DNA from: Bdellovibrio sp. BCCA | GTDB taxonomy: Bacteria > Bdellovibrionota > Bdellovibrionia > Bdellovibrionales > Bdellovibrionaceae | Length of the DNA: 64,000 nucleotides | Assembly (NCBI RefSeq): GCF_037996825.1 | Contig: NZ_JBBNAC010000001.1 | Span: 3,410,001 to 3,474,000, forward strand | Direction: 5' to 3' | Shown: positions 8,026-16,402 of the stretch, one piece after another | Layout of the letters: the number at the start of each line of letters is the position of its first letter | How positions within the stretch are numbered: the stretch's first letter is position 1 | Position numbers and translations under genes: made by a program | The notes under the pieces: generated by a model | The model's database searches: none | The model's input: the letters and a program-made list of their open reading frames with translations, nothing else | What the model was told of the DNA's origin: nothing

Positions 8026-9140
8026 GAACGTGTCGCAACAAAAACAACGCAAAGAACAGAAGCCAAACAGCTTACCAGAAATACGGACGGATAACCTTTT
8101 TGAGCTGCGAGCCAACCAAAAAGGAAATTACTTCCTAAAAGTGAGAGATCCCAGAAAGCCGTGTACCAACCAAGTACATTGCCTTGGCGAGCAGGTTCCA
8201 CACCGCGCACAGATTCAATCGCTAGCGCAGGATACATGAGCGCCAAACCAAGTCCTCCCAATAAAGATCCAAACACCGTCAAGAGCCAAAATGGAGACAC
8301 AACCACACAGAGCATTCCTAATGCCGCTAACGACGCGGAACTTGCAGCCACACGCGAACTACTGTAGCGATCAATCCAATGTCCTCCGAAAACTCGCATC
8401 AGAACAAATCCCAAACCGTAAGCCACAACCATCCAGGCGCCATAATTCCAAGAGCGTGAAGAGAAATACAAGGCACCGAATGTAGAAACCGCGACGAAGC
8501 CCGTGGAAGCTAATGCCAAAGTATATCCGGGAGCCAAAGATTCTTTAGGAATCCATTCCACTGATTTATCTTCAGAAGAACCAAGAGGAATGCTTTCCTG
8601 GAAGAATGCAACAACTCCGAAGATGGATGGCGGAAGAATGGCGGCAGCCACCACCGCTAAAAATCCCTGAACACTGTTAATAAATCCGCCGACCATAGGA
8701 CCTATCGTTGCACCCAACCATAAAGAAAGTCCGAAGAGGCTGACCAGTTTTCCTTTTTGCTCTTTAGGTGCTGTCGCAATCACCCAGGTCGTTCCCGCGG
8801 TAAAAGTAAAACCTTCGCCGAAGCCTTGCAGAAAACGAGCGACACCAAAGACCACATCCGAAGCCGGAAGAAGAAAAAGAAGACTGCCTAAAGCACAAAG
8901 ACTTGTTCCAAATGCCAGCGTTCGCCAGATTCCAAATTTAGACGTCGCTCGTCCCACAAGAAGTCGCGATCCCACGGCTCCCGTCGGTTGCAAGCCCATA
9001 ATAACGCCGACAGCGACATCTCCCAAACGAAGCTTTTCATGAATGAACAGCGGAAGAACCGGAATTAAAACTGCAATAGCGAAGAAAACTGAAAACGCAG
9101 CTGCAAAGACAAGCCAGAACTGCCACTTCCACTTGTTCAT
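7998..9140 (-). CDS. Major facilitator superfamily transporter
   Basis: 380 residues with about twelve hydrophobic segments in the inner membrane. Typical elements are an early FAIAVLIPVLPLFI helix, PTGAVGSRLLVGRATSKFG (motif-A-like loop), FLQGFGEGFTFTAGTTWVIA and GLSLWLGATIGPMVGG (motif-C-like, pointing to a drug or metabolite exporter). The start is the ATG preceded by GGAGG at 9 bases; the longer in-frame reading adds 27 basic residues and runs into the divergent promoter. The LysR gene beginning about 100 bases away in the opposite direction is its likely regulator. Substrate unknown. Confidence 0.9.
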   Translation of the reverse strand: MNKWKWQFWLVFAAAFSVFFAIAVLIPVLPLFIHEKLRLGDVAVGVIMGLQPTGAVGSRLLVGRATSKFGIWRTLAFGTSLCALGSLLFLLPASDVVFGVARFLQGFGEGFTFTAGTTWVIATAPKEQKGKLVSLFGLSLWLGATIGPMVGGFINSVQGFLAVVAAAILPPSIFGVVAFFQESIPLGSSEDKSVEWIPKESLAPGYTLALASTGFVAVSTFGALYFSSRSWNYGAWMVVAYGLGFVLMRVFGGHWIDRYSSSRVAASSASLAALGMLCVVVSPFWLLTVFGSLLGGLGLALMYPALAIESVRGVEPARQGNVLGWYTAFWDLSLLGSNFLFGWLAAQKGYPSVFLVSCLASVLCVVFVATRSQTRVLKSF

Positions 9141-9191
9141 AAAAGAACCTCCAAAAGATTTTCCTATTGTGGACCTTCTTTTTGATCTGGT

Positions 9192-9224
9192 AAAATGATT
9201 TATAAATATGGTCTTAATCATTTT
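9192..9224. promoter_or_regulatory. Candidate LysR operator between MFS gene and divergent lysR
   Basis: Inverted repeat AAAATGATT / AATCATTTT with a 15-base AT-rich spacer, inside the 102-base divergent intergenic region. The position and dyad fit a LysR-type site controlling both genes; the exact minus-10 and minus-35 elements are unclear. Confidence 0.45.
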
Positions 9225-9242
9225 TAATGATGAAAGGATTTT

Positions 9243-10112
9243 ATGAACGCTTCAGATCTTCAAGTCTTTAAGGTTGTTGCCCACGAGGGAGGCATGACTA
9301 AAGCCGCCCAGGTCCTTAATACCGTTCAGTCCAACATCACCGCTCGCATCCGCATTCTGGAAGAAGAGCTTGGCGTTCCTCTTTTCTATCGCGACAAGAA
9401 AGGCGTGCGCCTGACCTCCGCTGGAGAACGCCTTATACCCTATGCAGAAAAGATCCACGATCTCTTAGCCGAGGCCAAGGAAATCGTCGCACAGACAGAC
9501 ACTCCTCAAGGAGCTTTGCGCATTGGCTCCCCAGAAACGACAGCGGCTCTTCGCCTTTCCAATATTCTTTCAGATTATGGAAAAAAACATCACGACGTAG
9601 ACTTGTCATTGGTCACGGGAACGACAGAGTTTCTCATTGAAAACGTTCTCGCAAGAAATCTGGAAGGTGCGTTTGTTTCTGGCAATGTCGACGATCCGCT
9701 TTTAGCGTCCTTTCCAGTCTTTGAAGAAGAAATGGTTTTCTATATACCGAAAACAGCCAAAGATCCGTTTTCATTTTTGAGAAATCAAAAAGCCAAAGTA
9801 TATGTCTTTTGCACGGGCTGTTCTTACCGCCGCCGTTTAGAAAAAATTCTGACTGAACACAACATCACACAAGTGAAAGTCATGGAGATGGGATCTTTTG
9901 ACGGCATCTTAGCTTGTGTCGGCGCGGGATTAGGGATCACTCTTTTGCCAAAGGCTTTTAGCGAAGAAAAAACTTGGAAAGCTCGTTGGTCGCACAATAT
10001 CGCAGTCTACGGATTAAAAAAATCAGCGGCGATTGTGCCCACTTATTTTATCCGTCGTAAGGATACATTTCTTTCGCCCGCTTTGAAGTCGTTTATGGAG
10101 ATTATTTCGTGA
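9243..10112 (+). CDS. LysR-family transcriptional regulator
   Basis: 289 residues. N-terminal DNA-binding domain: LQVFKVVAHEGGMTKAAQVL, TVQSNITARIRILEEELG, PLFYRDKKGVRLTSAGERL; C-terminal substrate-binding domain with SPETTAALRLSNIL, FVSGNVDDPLL and an unusual CTGCSYRR cysteine pair. AAAGGA precedes the ATG. Divergent from the MFS transporter, which it probably controls. Its 3' end overlaps convergent ung by 11 bases. Confidence 0.93.
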   Translation: MNASDLQVFKVVAHEGGMTKAAQVLNTVQSNITARIRILEEELGVPLFYRDKKGVRLTSAGERLIPYAEKIHDLLAEAKEIVAQTDTPQGALRIGSPETTAALRLSNILSDYGKKHHDVDLSLVTGTTEFLIENVLARNLEGAFVSGNVDDPLLASFPVFEEEMVFYIPKTAKDPFSFLRNQKAKVYVFCTGCSYRRRLEKILTEHNITQVKVMEMGSFDGILACVGAGLGITLLPKAFSEEKTWKARWSHNIAVYGLKKSAAIVPTYFIRRKDTFLSPALKSFMEIIS

Positions 10113-10791
10113 GATCCCAATTGATCTCAGAAATTCCCTTAGAGCGCAGATACGCATTGGCCTTGGAAAAAGGTTTTGTTCCGAAGAACCCGCGGTGAGC
10201 TGACAAAGGTGACGGATGAACAGCTTCGATCACAAAATGTTTTTTGCGATCTACAAACGAAGCTTTCTTTTGTGCGTAAGAGCCCCACAGGACAAAAACC
10301 AGATTCTCTTTTTGCTCGTTGAGAACATGGATGATTTTATCCGTGAATTCTTCCCATCCTTTGCCTTGATGGGCGGCTGCTTTACCATCTTCTACGGTCA
10401 AAACAGCATTCAAAAGCAAAACACCTTGTTCTGCCCACTTGGTTAATGAACCGCTTTTGGGAATTTGCGCGCCAACGTCGGCTTGTAATTCTTTAAAAAT
10501 ATTTTGCAAAGACGGAGGAAAACGAACTCCATCGCGCACAGAGAAACAAAGCCCATGAGCTTGCCCCGGACCGTGATAAGGATCTTGTCCCACAATCACG
10601 ACTTTGACTTTATCAAAAGGCGTAAGATTCATCGCTGCGAAATATTCTTCGCCGCGAGGATAAATGGTTTTTCCCGCCTTGTATTCTTGCACAAGAAAGG
10701 CGCGCAACTTCTTCATGCGTTCGCTTTCGAACTCATTTTCAAGACGCTCTTTCCAAGATAAATCTAACTTTACTTCGGGTTTTGTTTCCAT
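10102..10791 (-). CDS. ung: Uracil-DNA glycosylase (family 1)
   Basis: Removes uracil from DNA to start base-excision repair. 229 residues from the chosen ATG, the normal length. Catalytic water-activating motif GQDPYHGPGQAHGLCFSV begins near residue 68; LLLNAVLTVE and VFVLWGSYAQKK are the uracil-pocket and beta-strand segments; the DNA-intercalation motif HPSPLSAHRGFFG begins near 192. A longer in-frame reading adds 33 residues unlike the family; the ATG used has AGGA 7 bases upstream. Divergent from the HPF-like gene. Confidence 0.96.
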   Translation of the reverse strand: METKPEVKLDLSWKERLENEFESERMKKLRAFLVQEYKAGKTIYPRGEEYFAAMNLTPFDKVKVVIVGQDPYHGPGQAHGLCFSVRDGVRFPPSLQNIFKELQADVGAQIPKSGSLTKWAEQGVLLLNAVLTVEDGKAAAHQGKGWEEFTDKIIHVLNEQKENLVFVLWGSYAQKKASFVDRKKHFVIEAVHPSPLSAHRGFFGTKPFSKANAYLRSKGISEINWDLTK

Positions 10792-10883
10792 CTCATCCTG
10801 ACACACGACATAGGTCCAGGGAACGGATTCTAATGCAATCCTATTCGTTTTCAAATTATTTTTTGCTTCTTCCCTAACTTGAC

Positions 10884-10912
10884 CAGACAAATTTAGACCC
10901 CATTGTTACAAT
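10884..10912 (+). promoter_or_regulatory. Sigma-70-type promoter of the HPF-like gene
   Basis: CAGACA and TACAAT separated by 17 bases, ending 26 bases before the ATG; minus-10 matches 5 of 6 consensus positions and minus-35 matches 4 of 6. An AAGGAGG ribosome site follows. Confidence 0.45.
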
Positions 10913-10938
10913 AAGACTAGAGGAAAAGGAGGCCGCCT

Positions 10939-11340
10939 ATGACGACTCTTCTAAATCCCACCATACAACTTATTGAACAAAACCCGGAAGTTAAGTCTTT
11001 TATATACCAGCAGATCTCCGAGTTTGAACCCTTTGTTACCCCACAAACTGTCGTGGCTGTCGTGGCAAGAGACCCCAAGAAACTTGCGCTTCAGTATGAA
11101 ACAGATGGCAAGGAGTTTACAAGGGAAGGTCTCAAAAAACTCTACCGCATAGCCATAGTCCTGAACGAAAGTGGGACGACTGTGGAAGCTGAGGGAGTCC
11201 ACCAAGACATCTTCGAGGCCATCAAAGCAGCGAAAGATAATCTTCTGACGAAGCTTGTTGCAATTCAGGATTCTGTTATCAGCCAACAAGATCGGATCAT
11301 TGAGATCAATCATTACTTGCAACATCCAGTTCTTCATTAA
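10939..11340 (+). CDS. HPF/RaiA-like ribosome hibernation family protein
   Basis: 133 residues, soluble. The central part TPQTVVAVVARDPKK and the segment LYRIAIVLNESGTTVEAEGV followed by HQDIFEAIKAAKDNLLTKL have the beta-strand then acidic-helix pattern of the sigma-54 modulation/HPF fold (compare the family's AEAEHEDMYAAID element). The N-terminus is longer than in short HPF and there is no long-HPF dimerisation domain. Would sit on the 30S subunit under starvation if the assignment holds. Strong ribosome site AAGGAGG. Function is inferred from a partial motif. Confidence 0.6.
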   Translation: MTTLLNPTIQLIEQNPEVKSFIYQQISEFEPFVTPQTVVAVVARDPKKLALQYETDGKEFTREGLKKLYRIAIVLNESGTTVEAEGVHQDIFEAIKAAKDNLLTKLVAIQDSVISQQDRIIEINHYLQHPVLH

Positions 11341-11372
11341 GATAATGGGTCTTCTTCCTGAAGGAGGCCCTC

Positions 11373-12329
11373 ATGTTCAATCCAAATATGCCTTACCGCA
11401 GCGCCGGTCGCTGCGGACTTAAACTCAGCTCGTTTTCTTTAGGAGGTTGGACGACCTTCGGCGGTACTGTGAAGGACTTCACATCTGTGCGAAGCATTTT
11501 ACGTCTGGCCTATGAAACAGGAATTAATTTCTTCGATATCGCCGACATTTACGCCAAAGGTGAATCCGAAAGAATCATGGGAGCCGCGCTCAAAGATTTT
11601 CCTCGTCACGAACTGGTTGTGTCGTCCAAAGTCTTTTGGCCCATGAGCGATGACATCAACGACAAAGGCCTTTCTCGCAAACATATTCTTGAATCCGTAA
11701 ACAAAAGTCTTCAGCGCATTGGCACTGATTATTTAGATATTTATTTTTGCCACCGCTACGACCCTGAAACTCCTGTTGAAGAAACTGTGCGTATTATGGA
11801 TGACCTCATTCATCATGGAAAAATTCTGTACTGGGGCACGAGTGAATGGACAGGAGAACAAATTCAAGAAGCGATGGACGTCTGTGAAAAGGGCGGCTAC
11901 TACAAGCCGCAAATCGAACAACCTCAATACAGTCTTCTTGCTCGTGAAAAATTTGAAAAAGATGTTAGACCTAAAGCGAAGGAACACGGCATGGGCCTTG
12001 TGACATGGTCCCCGCTAGCTTCGGGAATGTTGACAGGAAAATATGACGAGGGAGTCAGCGAAGGGCGTCTTTCCCGCATTGATTGGTTGAAGGACACTTT
12101 TTATACCGACAAAAATGTACAAAGAGTGCGCGACATGAAAAAGATCGCCGATGCTTTAGAGTGCACGCGAGGACAATTGGCTTTGGCTTGGTTGGCGGCC
12201 CAAGAAAATCTGACAAGTGTGATTCTTGGAGCCACGAGCATTGAACAATTGCAGGAAAATCTCGGCGCTATTAAGGTGAACATCACGCCTGAGGTTGATA
12301 AAGAACTTAAAAAACTTTTCGCTTATTAG
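11373..12329 (+). CDS. Aldo/keto reductase (voltage-gated K+ channel beta-subunit-like)
   Basis: 318-residue cytosolic NADPH-dependent reductase with TIM-barrel features. The catalytic tetrad is visible: Asp in FFDIADIYAKGESE with its Tyr, Lys in VSSKVFWP and His in IYFCHRYDPETPVEE. GTSEWTGEQIQEA, PQYSLLAREKFEKD and WSPLASGMLTGKYDEG match the Kv-beta/YghZ branch (AKR6/14), suggesting reduction of reactive aldehydes such as methylglyoxal. GAAGGAGG lies 8 bases upstream of the ATG. A solute-binding protein gene follows at once. Confidence 0.93.
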   Translation: MFNPNMPYRSAGRCGLKLSSFSLGGWTTFGGTVKDFTSVRSILRLAYETGINFFDIADIYAKGESERIMGAALKDFPRHELVVSSKVFWPMSDDINDKGLSRKHILESVNKSLQRIGTDYLDIYFCHRYDPETPVEETVRIMDDLIHHGKILYWGTSEWTGEQIQEAMDVCEKGGYYKPQIEQPQYSLLAREKFEKDVRPKAKEHGMGLVTWSPLASGMLTGKYDEGVSEGRLSRIDWLKDTFYTDKNVQRVRDMKKIADALECTRGQLALAWLAAQENLTSVILGATSIEQLQENLGAIKVNITPEVDKELKKLFAY

Positions 12330-12339
12330 GAAGAGCCGC

Positions 12340-13200
12340 TTGCTGATCAAGAATTGCTTTTTGTCTGTTTTGTTGTTTTTGTTTGGATTTGCGAATTTTT
12401 CGCTAGCTACTCCTTTGGAACTCAAACGCGGCGAAAATTATTTTGTAATCGGCGTCGGGGAATACGATTACCTTCCCCACACGGGCTTTGTGAAAGGGCG
12501 CTTTGCCGGATTCGGCGAAGCTGTCCTTACCGCCTTTGCAAAAGCCAAGGGATACACCTTTGAATATAAAGCAGTTTCTATTCCCCGCATGTTTAAGGTT
12601 TTTTTGGAAGATGCCACAGTCGACTTTATGTATCCCAATAATGAATACTGGGATGCGGAACACCAACGCAAAAAAGGAGTTCTTTTCAGCTCACCGGTGG
12701 TCACTTATGTCGACGGTATCGTTGTCCGTCCCGAAAATAAAAAAATTTCTTTAGCTCAGTTAAAATCCATTGGCATTATCAAAGGCTTTGACCCTATTCA
12801 GTACAAAGATTTGGTCAAAGAAAAGAAAATTAAAATGTACGAACACAGTGACGTCGTAGCACTCCTAAAAATGGTACTCAACAAAAGAGTCCAAGGAGCT
12901 TATCTCAATCCTCTGGTCGCCGCCTATTATTTGAAAACCCACGTAAAGTCCGATGAGATGCTTGTTCTTGCCGACAAATTACCTTTCATCAACTCCTCTT
13001 ATTATTTCTCGACAATCAAATATTCCAAGGTGCTCGAAGAGTTCGATGAGTTTCTAAAAAAAGAGCGTTCGTTCTTTCACAAACTCAAAATTCAGTATGG
13101 CGTTCAAGATCCTTTCCTCAAAGACCCTAAAAAATACACGCCTCCCCTTGTCTCTGAGGAGACATCTTTCGTCACCGATCCGTTGTTCGCGGAAAAATAA
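12340..13200 (+). CDS. Periplasmic solute-binding protein (family 3 type)
   Basis: 286 residues, exported: signal peptide around NCFLSVLLFLFGFANFSLA. The mature part has features of extracellular solute-binding family 3: an early YFVIGVGEYDYLP strand, GEAVLTAFAKAKGYTFEYK, a terminal-lobe LKSIGIIKGFD and VQGAYLNPLVAAYYL. The preferred start is a TTG with AGGAAG 6 bases upstream, lying just after the reductase stop; an earlier in-frame TTG would overlap that gene. No permease or ATPase is adjacent, so it may be a sensor or orphan receptor rather than part of a transporter. Confidence 0.75.
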   Translation: MLIKNCFLSVLLFLFGFANFSLATPLELKRGENYFVIGVGEYDYLPHTGFVKGRFAGFGEAVLTAFAKAKGYTFEYKAVSIPRMFKVFLEDATVDFMYPNNEYWDAEHQRKKGVLFSSPVVTYVDGIVVRPENKKISLAQLKSIGIIKGFDPIQYKDLVKEKKIKMYEHSDVVALLKMVLNKRVQGAYLNPLVAAYYLKTHVKSDEMLVLADKLPFINSSYYFSTIKYSKVLEEFDEFLKKERSFFHKLKIQYGVQDPFLKDPKKYTPPLVSEETSFVTDPLFAEK

Positions 13201-13358
13201 AAAACGCCGCTCACTCTTAAAATAGTTAGTATTCATTTTCTATCTTTTTTGAAATTCATGTTCCGTGGGCCTCGTCATTGCATATCTTTTATGTCTGTTA
13301 TTTAACTGTTTATGTTAATTCACAGTTGTTAGCCTTGCGCATCACACAAGGAGATATT

Positions 13359-14684
13359 ATGAAAGCCCTTTCGGCATTTTTAATTTTATGCGCCTCTATC
13401 CCTGCCGCGTACGCCACCAGCACAACAACTTGGGATCTCAACAACCAAGATGCCTACGGCTGCTATGCGCGCAATGGCATCTATTCGGACGGCGTTTGTA
13501 TTGATGCTTCAGCCTCTGCACACGTGGCCGCTATTTTAAGTAATGGCATTCGCAAAGGCGGTGGCAATGAAAGCTCAGTGGGAGACACTGTCGTTGAAGG
13601 AGATGTCAAAGTCACAAAGGCTTACGACAATCCTCATTTTCGAGAAATCTTTATTTCTGTCAGCGCCATTCCTCGCGATGAAGTGTTGAACTACAACGAA
13701 AAGAATGAACAGAATTATCACAACTCCAATCGACTGCGTGCGGATGGATTTGTCGATCGTCCGTGGATCTTAGCTAACATCGGTGCCAACATCGCTGTCA
13801 CAAATTCTCAGGACGTCACCGTTCTTGCAGGAAGTTTTCCGGCAAGTGGCTTGGATCCTTTGAAAGGAAAACCAAGTCGTTACTATATGACAGCCCCTTA
13901 CGGCATCATGGTTCGTTACGACAAAGGGATTCAAATGAACTATCAATTGAAAGAAGAATTAGATCGCGTGATCCTGGCCTCTTTCAGTGTGATTGATGGT
14001 GATGGCCTTAAAGGCGAATCCAATATTGATCCTGCGGACTCGCGTGCCAACTCATATCCTTCTTATGCAGGTACGATGGAACTTCGAATCACCAATGCAC
14101 TTCGCAAGGTTTTTGAAAAATCATCGCCGTACTTAAAGAATCACGATCTTTATATCGGCGTGACTGGAAGTCACGGAGACACGGGCAGCTATGCAGGCCA
14201 AAAAAGATCCCAAGACGATCTTACGACTTATTTGGGTTACATGTTCACTTCCAAATATGGACAAGCCGAAGTTCGCGTCTTCCGTTCTGACTTTAATCGC
14301 AACAAAGCCGGCAACGGTGACGGACGCCACGGCCCTCAAGTGGAATCAAGTGCTCACGGTGTTGAAGTTGCATATCGTGGGTTGGAGTCACGTCTTTGCT
14401 CTTGGGACTTTTATTTGAACAAACATATTTTTGAAAATAACAGCCAAGATCCCGATGGAGAATTCACTTACGACAACGTTCGTGGCGTGAAAGGTTGGAC
14501 TGCGGGAACGAGCTGCCGCAACTTTTGGGGCGTTGATAATTTGGATGTCGGTTTTGAATATGGAAACGTTGAATTAAAGAGCGCACCAGGAACAAAACTT
14601 TCTGGCGCTTATCCTCTAACCTCAAATTTATTCAATCTGACGTTCACGTATCGCTTTGGTTTGCACAAAGCTTATAGAAAATAA
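13359..14684 (+). CDS. Exported protein with beta-barrel-like C-terminal half
   Basis: 441 residues; clear signal peptide (MKALSAFLILCASIPAAYA) after an AAGGAGATATT ribosome site. A longer in-frame reading adds 27 residues ahead of that site and is rejected. The C-terminal half alternates short hydrophobic/aromatic strands (TTYLGYMFTSKYGQAEVRVF, WDFYLNKHIF, LDVGFEYGNVELKS) and closes with NLTFTYRFGLHKAYRK, as in outer-membrane barrels; repeated GSHGDTGSYAGQ and DGRHGPQVESSAHG loops are Gly/His-rich. No family is recognised. Confidence 0.7.
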   Translation: MKALSAFLILCASIPAAYATSTTTWDLNNQDAYGCYARNGIYSDGVCIDASASAHVAAILSNGIRKGGGNESSVGDTVVEGDVKVTKAYDNPHFREIFISVSAIPRDEVLNYNEKNEQNYHNSNRLRADGFVDRPWILANIGANIAVTNSQDVTVLAGSFPASGLDPLKGKPSRYYMTAPYGIMVRYDKGIQMNYQLKEELDRVILASFSVIDGDGLKGESNIDPADSRANSYPSYAGTMELRITNALRKVFEKSSPYLKNHDLYIGVTGSHGDTGSYAGQKRSQDDLTTYLGYMFTSKYGQAEVRVFRSDFNRNKAGNGDGRHGPQVESSAHGVEVAYRGLESRLCSWDFYLNKHIFENNSQDPDGEFTYDNVRGVKGWTAGTSCRNFWGVDNLDVGFEYGNVELKSAPGTKLSGAYPLTSNLFNLTFTYRFGLHKAYRK

Positions 14685-14831
14685 GCAGCGACAAATGACA
14701 AATGTATTTACCAAAGACCGGGAGAAAACGCTGAATTTATGCCTTTATAGAGAAGGTATTTGAGACAGAGTTTTCTCATATAAATGTTGATGCCTTTTGG
14801 CACCCAGTGGTTTCTTTTTTGAAGTTTGGGT

Positions 14832-14837
14832 TATACT
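14832..14837 (+). promoter_or_regulatory. Possible minus-10 element of the candidate RNA gene
   Basis: TATACT, 5 of 6 to consensus, about 50 bases before the folded RNA domain. No convincing minus-35 hexamer lies 16-18 bases upstream (GGTTTC region), so the promoter may need an activator or be spurious. Confidence 0.3.
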
Positions 14838-14843
14838 GAGTTC

Positions 14844-15007
14844 GTAGAGAGAAACAAGAGATTCAGAAAAAGCGGAAAGATAGAAACGAGCTCTCAGGAA
14901 GATAGAAAGCGATGCTTAAGAGAAGTCTTAGATTCGCAATGTTTAGATTCTATGAGAGTCGTCCGAGACGGGACTTGATCGAATGATTGAGCCCCGTTTC
15001 CATTTTT
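14844..15007 (+). ncRNA. Candidate structured small RNA
   Basis: The 326-base gap after the barrel gene holds no ORF but a compact fold. ACGA(G)CTCTCA at 14886-14896 pairs with TGAGAGTCGT at 14953-14962; inside it ATAGAA (14902) pairs with TTCTAT (14948), GCGA (14909) with TCGC (14934), and CTTAAG (14915) with TCTTAG (14926) around a small loop. A purine-rich unpaired 5' tail precedes it and a strong hairpin with T5 follows immediately. The 5' end is a guess placed just after the TATACT element. No known RNA family is recognised. Alternatively this is the structured 3' UTR of the barrel gene. Confidence 0.5.
14965..15007 (+). terminator. Rho-independent terminator
   Basis: GAGACGGG pairs with CCCGTTTC (one G-U) and an inner CTTGATC/GATTGAG helix continues with G-U wobbles to a GAAT loop, giving about 15 pairs with one mismatch, followed by CATTTTT. 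Ends transcription of the candidate RNA or of the upstream barrel gene. Confidence 0.7.
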
Positions 15008-15010
15008 AGA

Positions 15011-15889
15011 TTAATGTTCTAATGCGACAGGAAGAAAGTTCGTGGGAGAAGAAGCGGTTGCCGCCTTCTCTTTTCCAGTCTCCAACTTCACAAGTGAACC
15101 GATGATGTCTTGCAACTTTTCAAACGGCTGTAAATTCGGCGGAAGATTTTCTTTAAGCTCCATTGTCAACACGGGTGTTTTTCTTTCAAGCCACATGTAG
15201 CGTCCCAAGCTGCCCGGATAATTTCCCAAAGATTTCCATGGAAGATAATCAAATTTTGGTGGCGGAGACACTTTCGGTCCGTCGAAATCCAAAACCTTTA
15301 AAGGCGTATGCACTGAAACTACGAAATCCGGTTGGAAATCTTCTAAATGGTGAAGAGCGCATTTTGTTTCAGGTTCACTCGCCGCTTCCGCACCAGGGAA
15401 ACGACGTGGATTCGATTTTGTTGTGCGCTTCCAGTTTTCAATCGCTCCTGTCGTCCAATCTTTTGTTGGGAAGTTGCGATTGATATCAATCTTGTTCGCA
15501 TTCGTGCGAGTTTTGTATTTCACACCGTCAGGATTTAAAACCGGAATCACGCGCCATGAGTTGCGTGGATCAATGCCCTCAAGACGCTCCATCCAATAAC
15601 GCCCCACAGTTCCCGCTGGAGTTTCATCTCCATGGATCAAGCTGAATACCAAAACTTTTTTCGCACCTGGAGTCGCAGAGATTTTATCGTAGTGATAAAT
15701 AGGCCGTCCCTCTGCACTGACACAGATGGAATCGACTTTTACTTTTTCACAAGCTTGTTTGAGCATTTTGTCATCCCAAACACCCGGAAACTTTTTTAGA
15801 TCGTTCAAGCAGTCTTGTGGAACATTAGAAAAATCGGCTCGCGCCGATACGACTGACAAAAACATCAGACTTAATATTAATGTTTTCAT
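15011..15889 (-). CDS. Exported M14-family zinc carboxypeptidase (murein-peptide amidase type)
   Basis: 292 residues with a signal peptide (MKTLILSLMFLSVVSARA); the in-frame ATG 14 codons earlier is rejected for that reason. M14 hallmarks are present: IHGDETPAG with His and Glu zinc ligands, NADH-independent substrate-binding DINRNFP, the third zinc ligand in VSVHTP and the catalytic Glu in TMELKE. The short catalytic domain resembles MpaA-type gamma-D-Glu-DAP amidases, so a role in trimming peptidoglycan peptides, own or prey, is likely but inferred. Its downstream side abuts the plus-strand RNA terminator. Confidence 0.85.
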   Translation of the reverse strand: MKTLILSLMFLSVVSARADFSNVPQDCLNDLKKFPGVWDDKMLKQACEKVKVDSICVSAEGRPIYHYDKISATPGAKKVLVFSLIHGDETPAGTVGRYWMERLEGIDPRNSWRVIPVLNPDGVKYKTRTNANKIDINRNFPTKDWTTGAIENWKRTTKSNPRRFPGAEAASEPETKCALHHLEDFQPDFVVSVHTPLKVLDFDGPKVSPPPKFDYLPWKSLGNYPGSLGRYMWLERKTPVLTMELKENLPPNLQPFEKLQDIIGSLVKLETGKEKAATASSPTNFLPVALEH

Positions 15890-16069
15890 ATACCCCGTCT
15901 TCACATCCCTATTATCCCAGGTCTTTTGCAACTCTCAAGATGAGAAAAGAGCGATTCCTGCATTTTCTCTGCCCCAAGCTGAGAATCCTTACAAACTGAC
16001 TAAAGTCTTAATGCCTTTCGTCCGTAATGTAAAGGGTGTGACCAATAGGACTCAGTGGGAGGATGTATG

Positions 16070-16291
16070 ATGAACCGTGGTAGTTTTAGTTTCGTAGCGA
16101 TGCTAGTGATAAATCCCATCGTGATACTGTTTTATCAGAATTGCTCGATGACCCCGGTAAGTTATGCGAAAAATACAACACCACGTCCGGTCGTATCAAG
16201 ACAGATCGCCTCGGAGGCAAAGCCTGTTGTTGCAGAGGTTGAAAAGCCCGCTTGCCCTGAGAACAAAAAAGAATGTGCTAAAGCGGAATAA
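16070..16291 (+). CDS. Small putative lipoprotein
   Basis: 73 residues. A hydrophobic segment (FVAMLVINPIVILFYQNC) ends in Cys within QNCS, a non-canonical lipobox that I associate with Bdellovibrio lipoproteins; the mature part is short, Pro/Lys/Glu-rich and ends with CPENKKECAKAE. Two adjacent ATGs are possible; the second lies 7 bases after GGGAGG and is preferred. Expected at the membrane as a small anchor. Function unknown. A hairpin follows the stop. Confidence 0.65.
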   Translation: MNRGSFSFVAMLVINPIVILFYQNCSMTPVSYAKNTTPRPVVSRQIASEAKPVVAEVEKPACPENKKECAKAE

Positions 16292-16293
16292 TT

Positions 16294-16316
16294 AGATATT
16301 CATCTTGTGAATATCT
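16294..16316 (+). terminator. Hairpin after the small lipoprotein gene
   Basis: Perfect 9-bp stem AGATATTCA / TGAATATCT with a 5-base loop directly after the stop codon, followed by GAATTCTTTCT. AU-rich and with a weak T-tract, so termination is likely but not strong. Confidence 0.45.
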
Positions 16317-16402
16317 GAATTCTTTCTATGCCTTTTACTTATCATAGGGTCCCTTGCTAGAACTGACTTAACGAAGCGTTAGTTCGAAACAAGGAGGCTT
16401 CT

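Noticed and set aside
14785-14820. Sigma-54 promoter at TTTTGGCACCC
   Set aside because: TGGCAC is present but the GC element is not at the required distance.
14832-15007. c-di-GMP riboswitch RNA, 6S RNA or tmRNA as identity of the structured RNA
   Set aside because: The conserved cores of those families (for example a GEMM-type receptor, a long 6S rod with central bubble, a tRNA-like end) could not be found; left as unassigned.
15990-16030. Sigma-28 promoter TAAAGTCT ahead of the small lipoprotein
   Set aside because: The minus-35 is good but the downstream element (TCCGTAA) departs too far from GCCGATAA.
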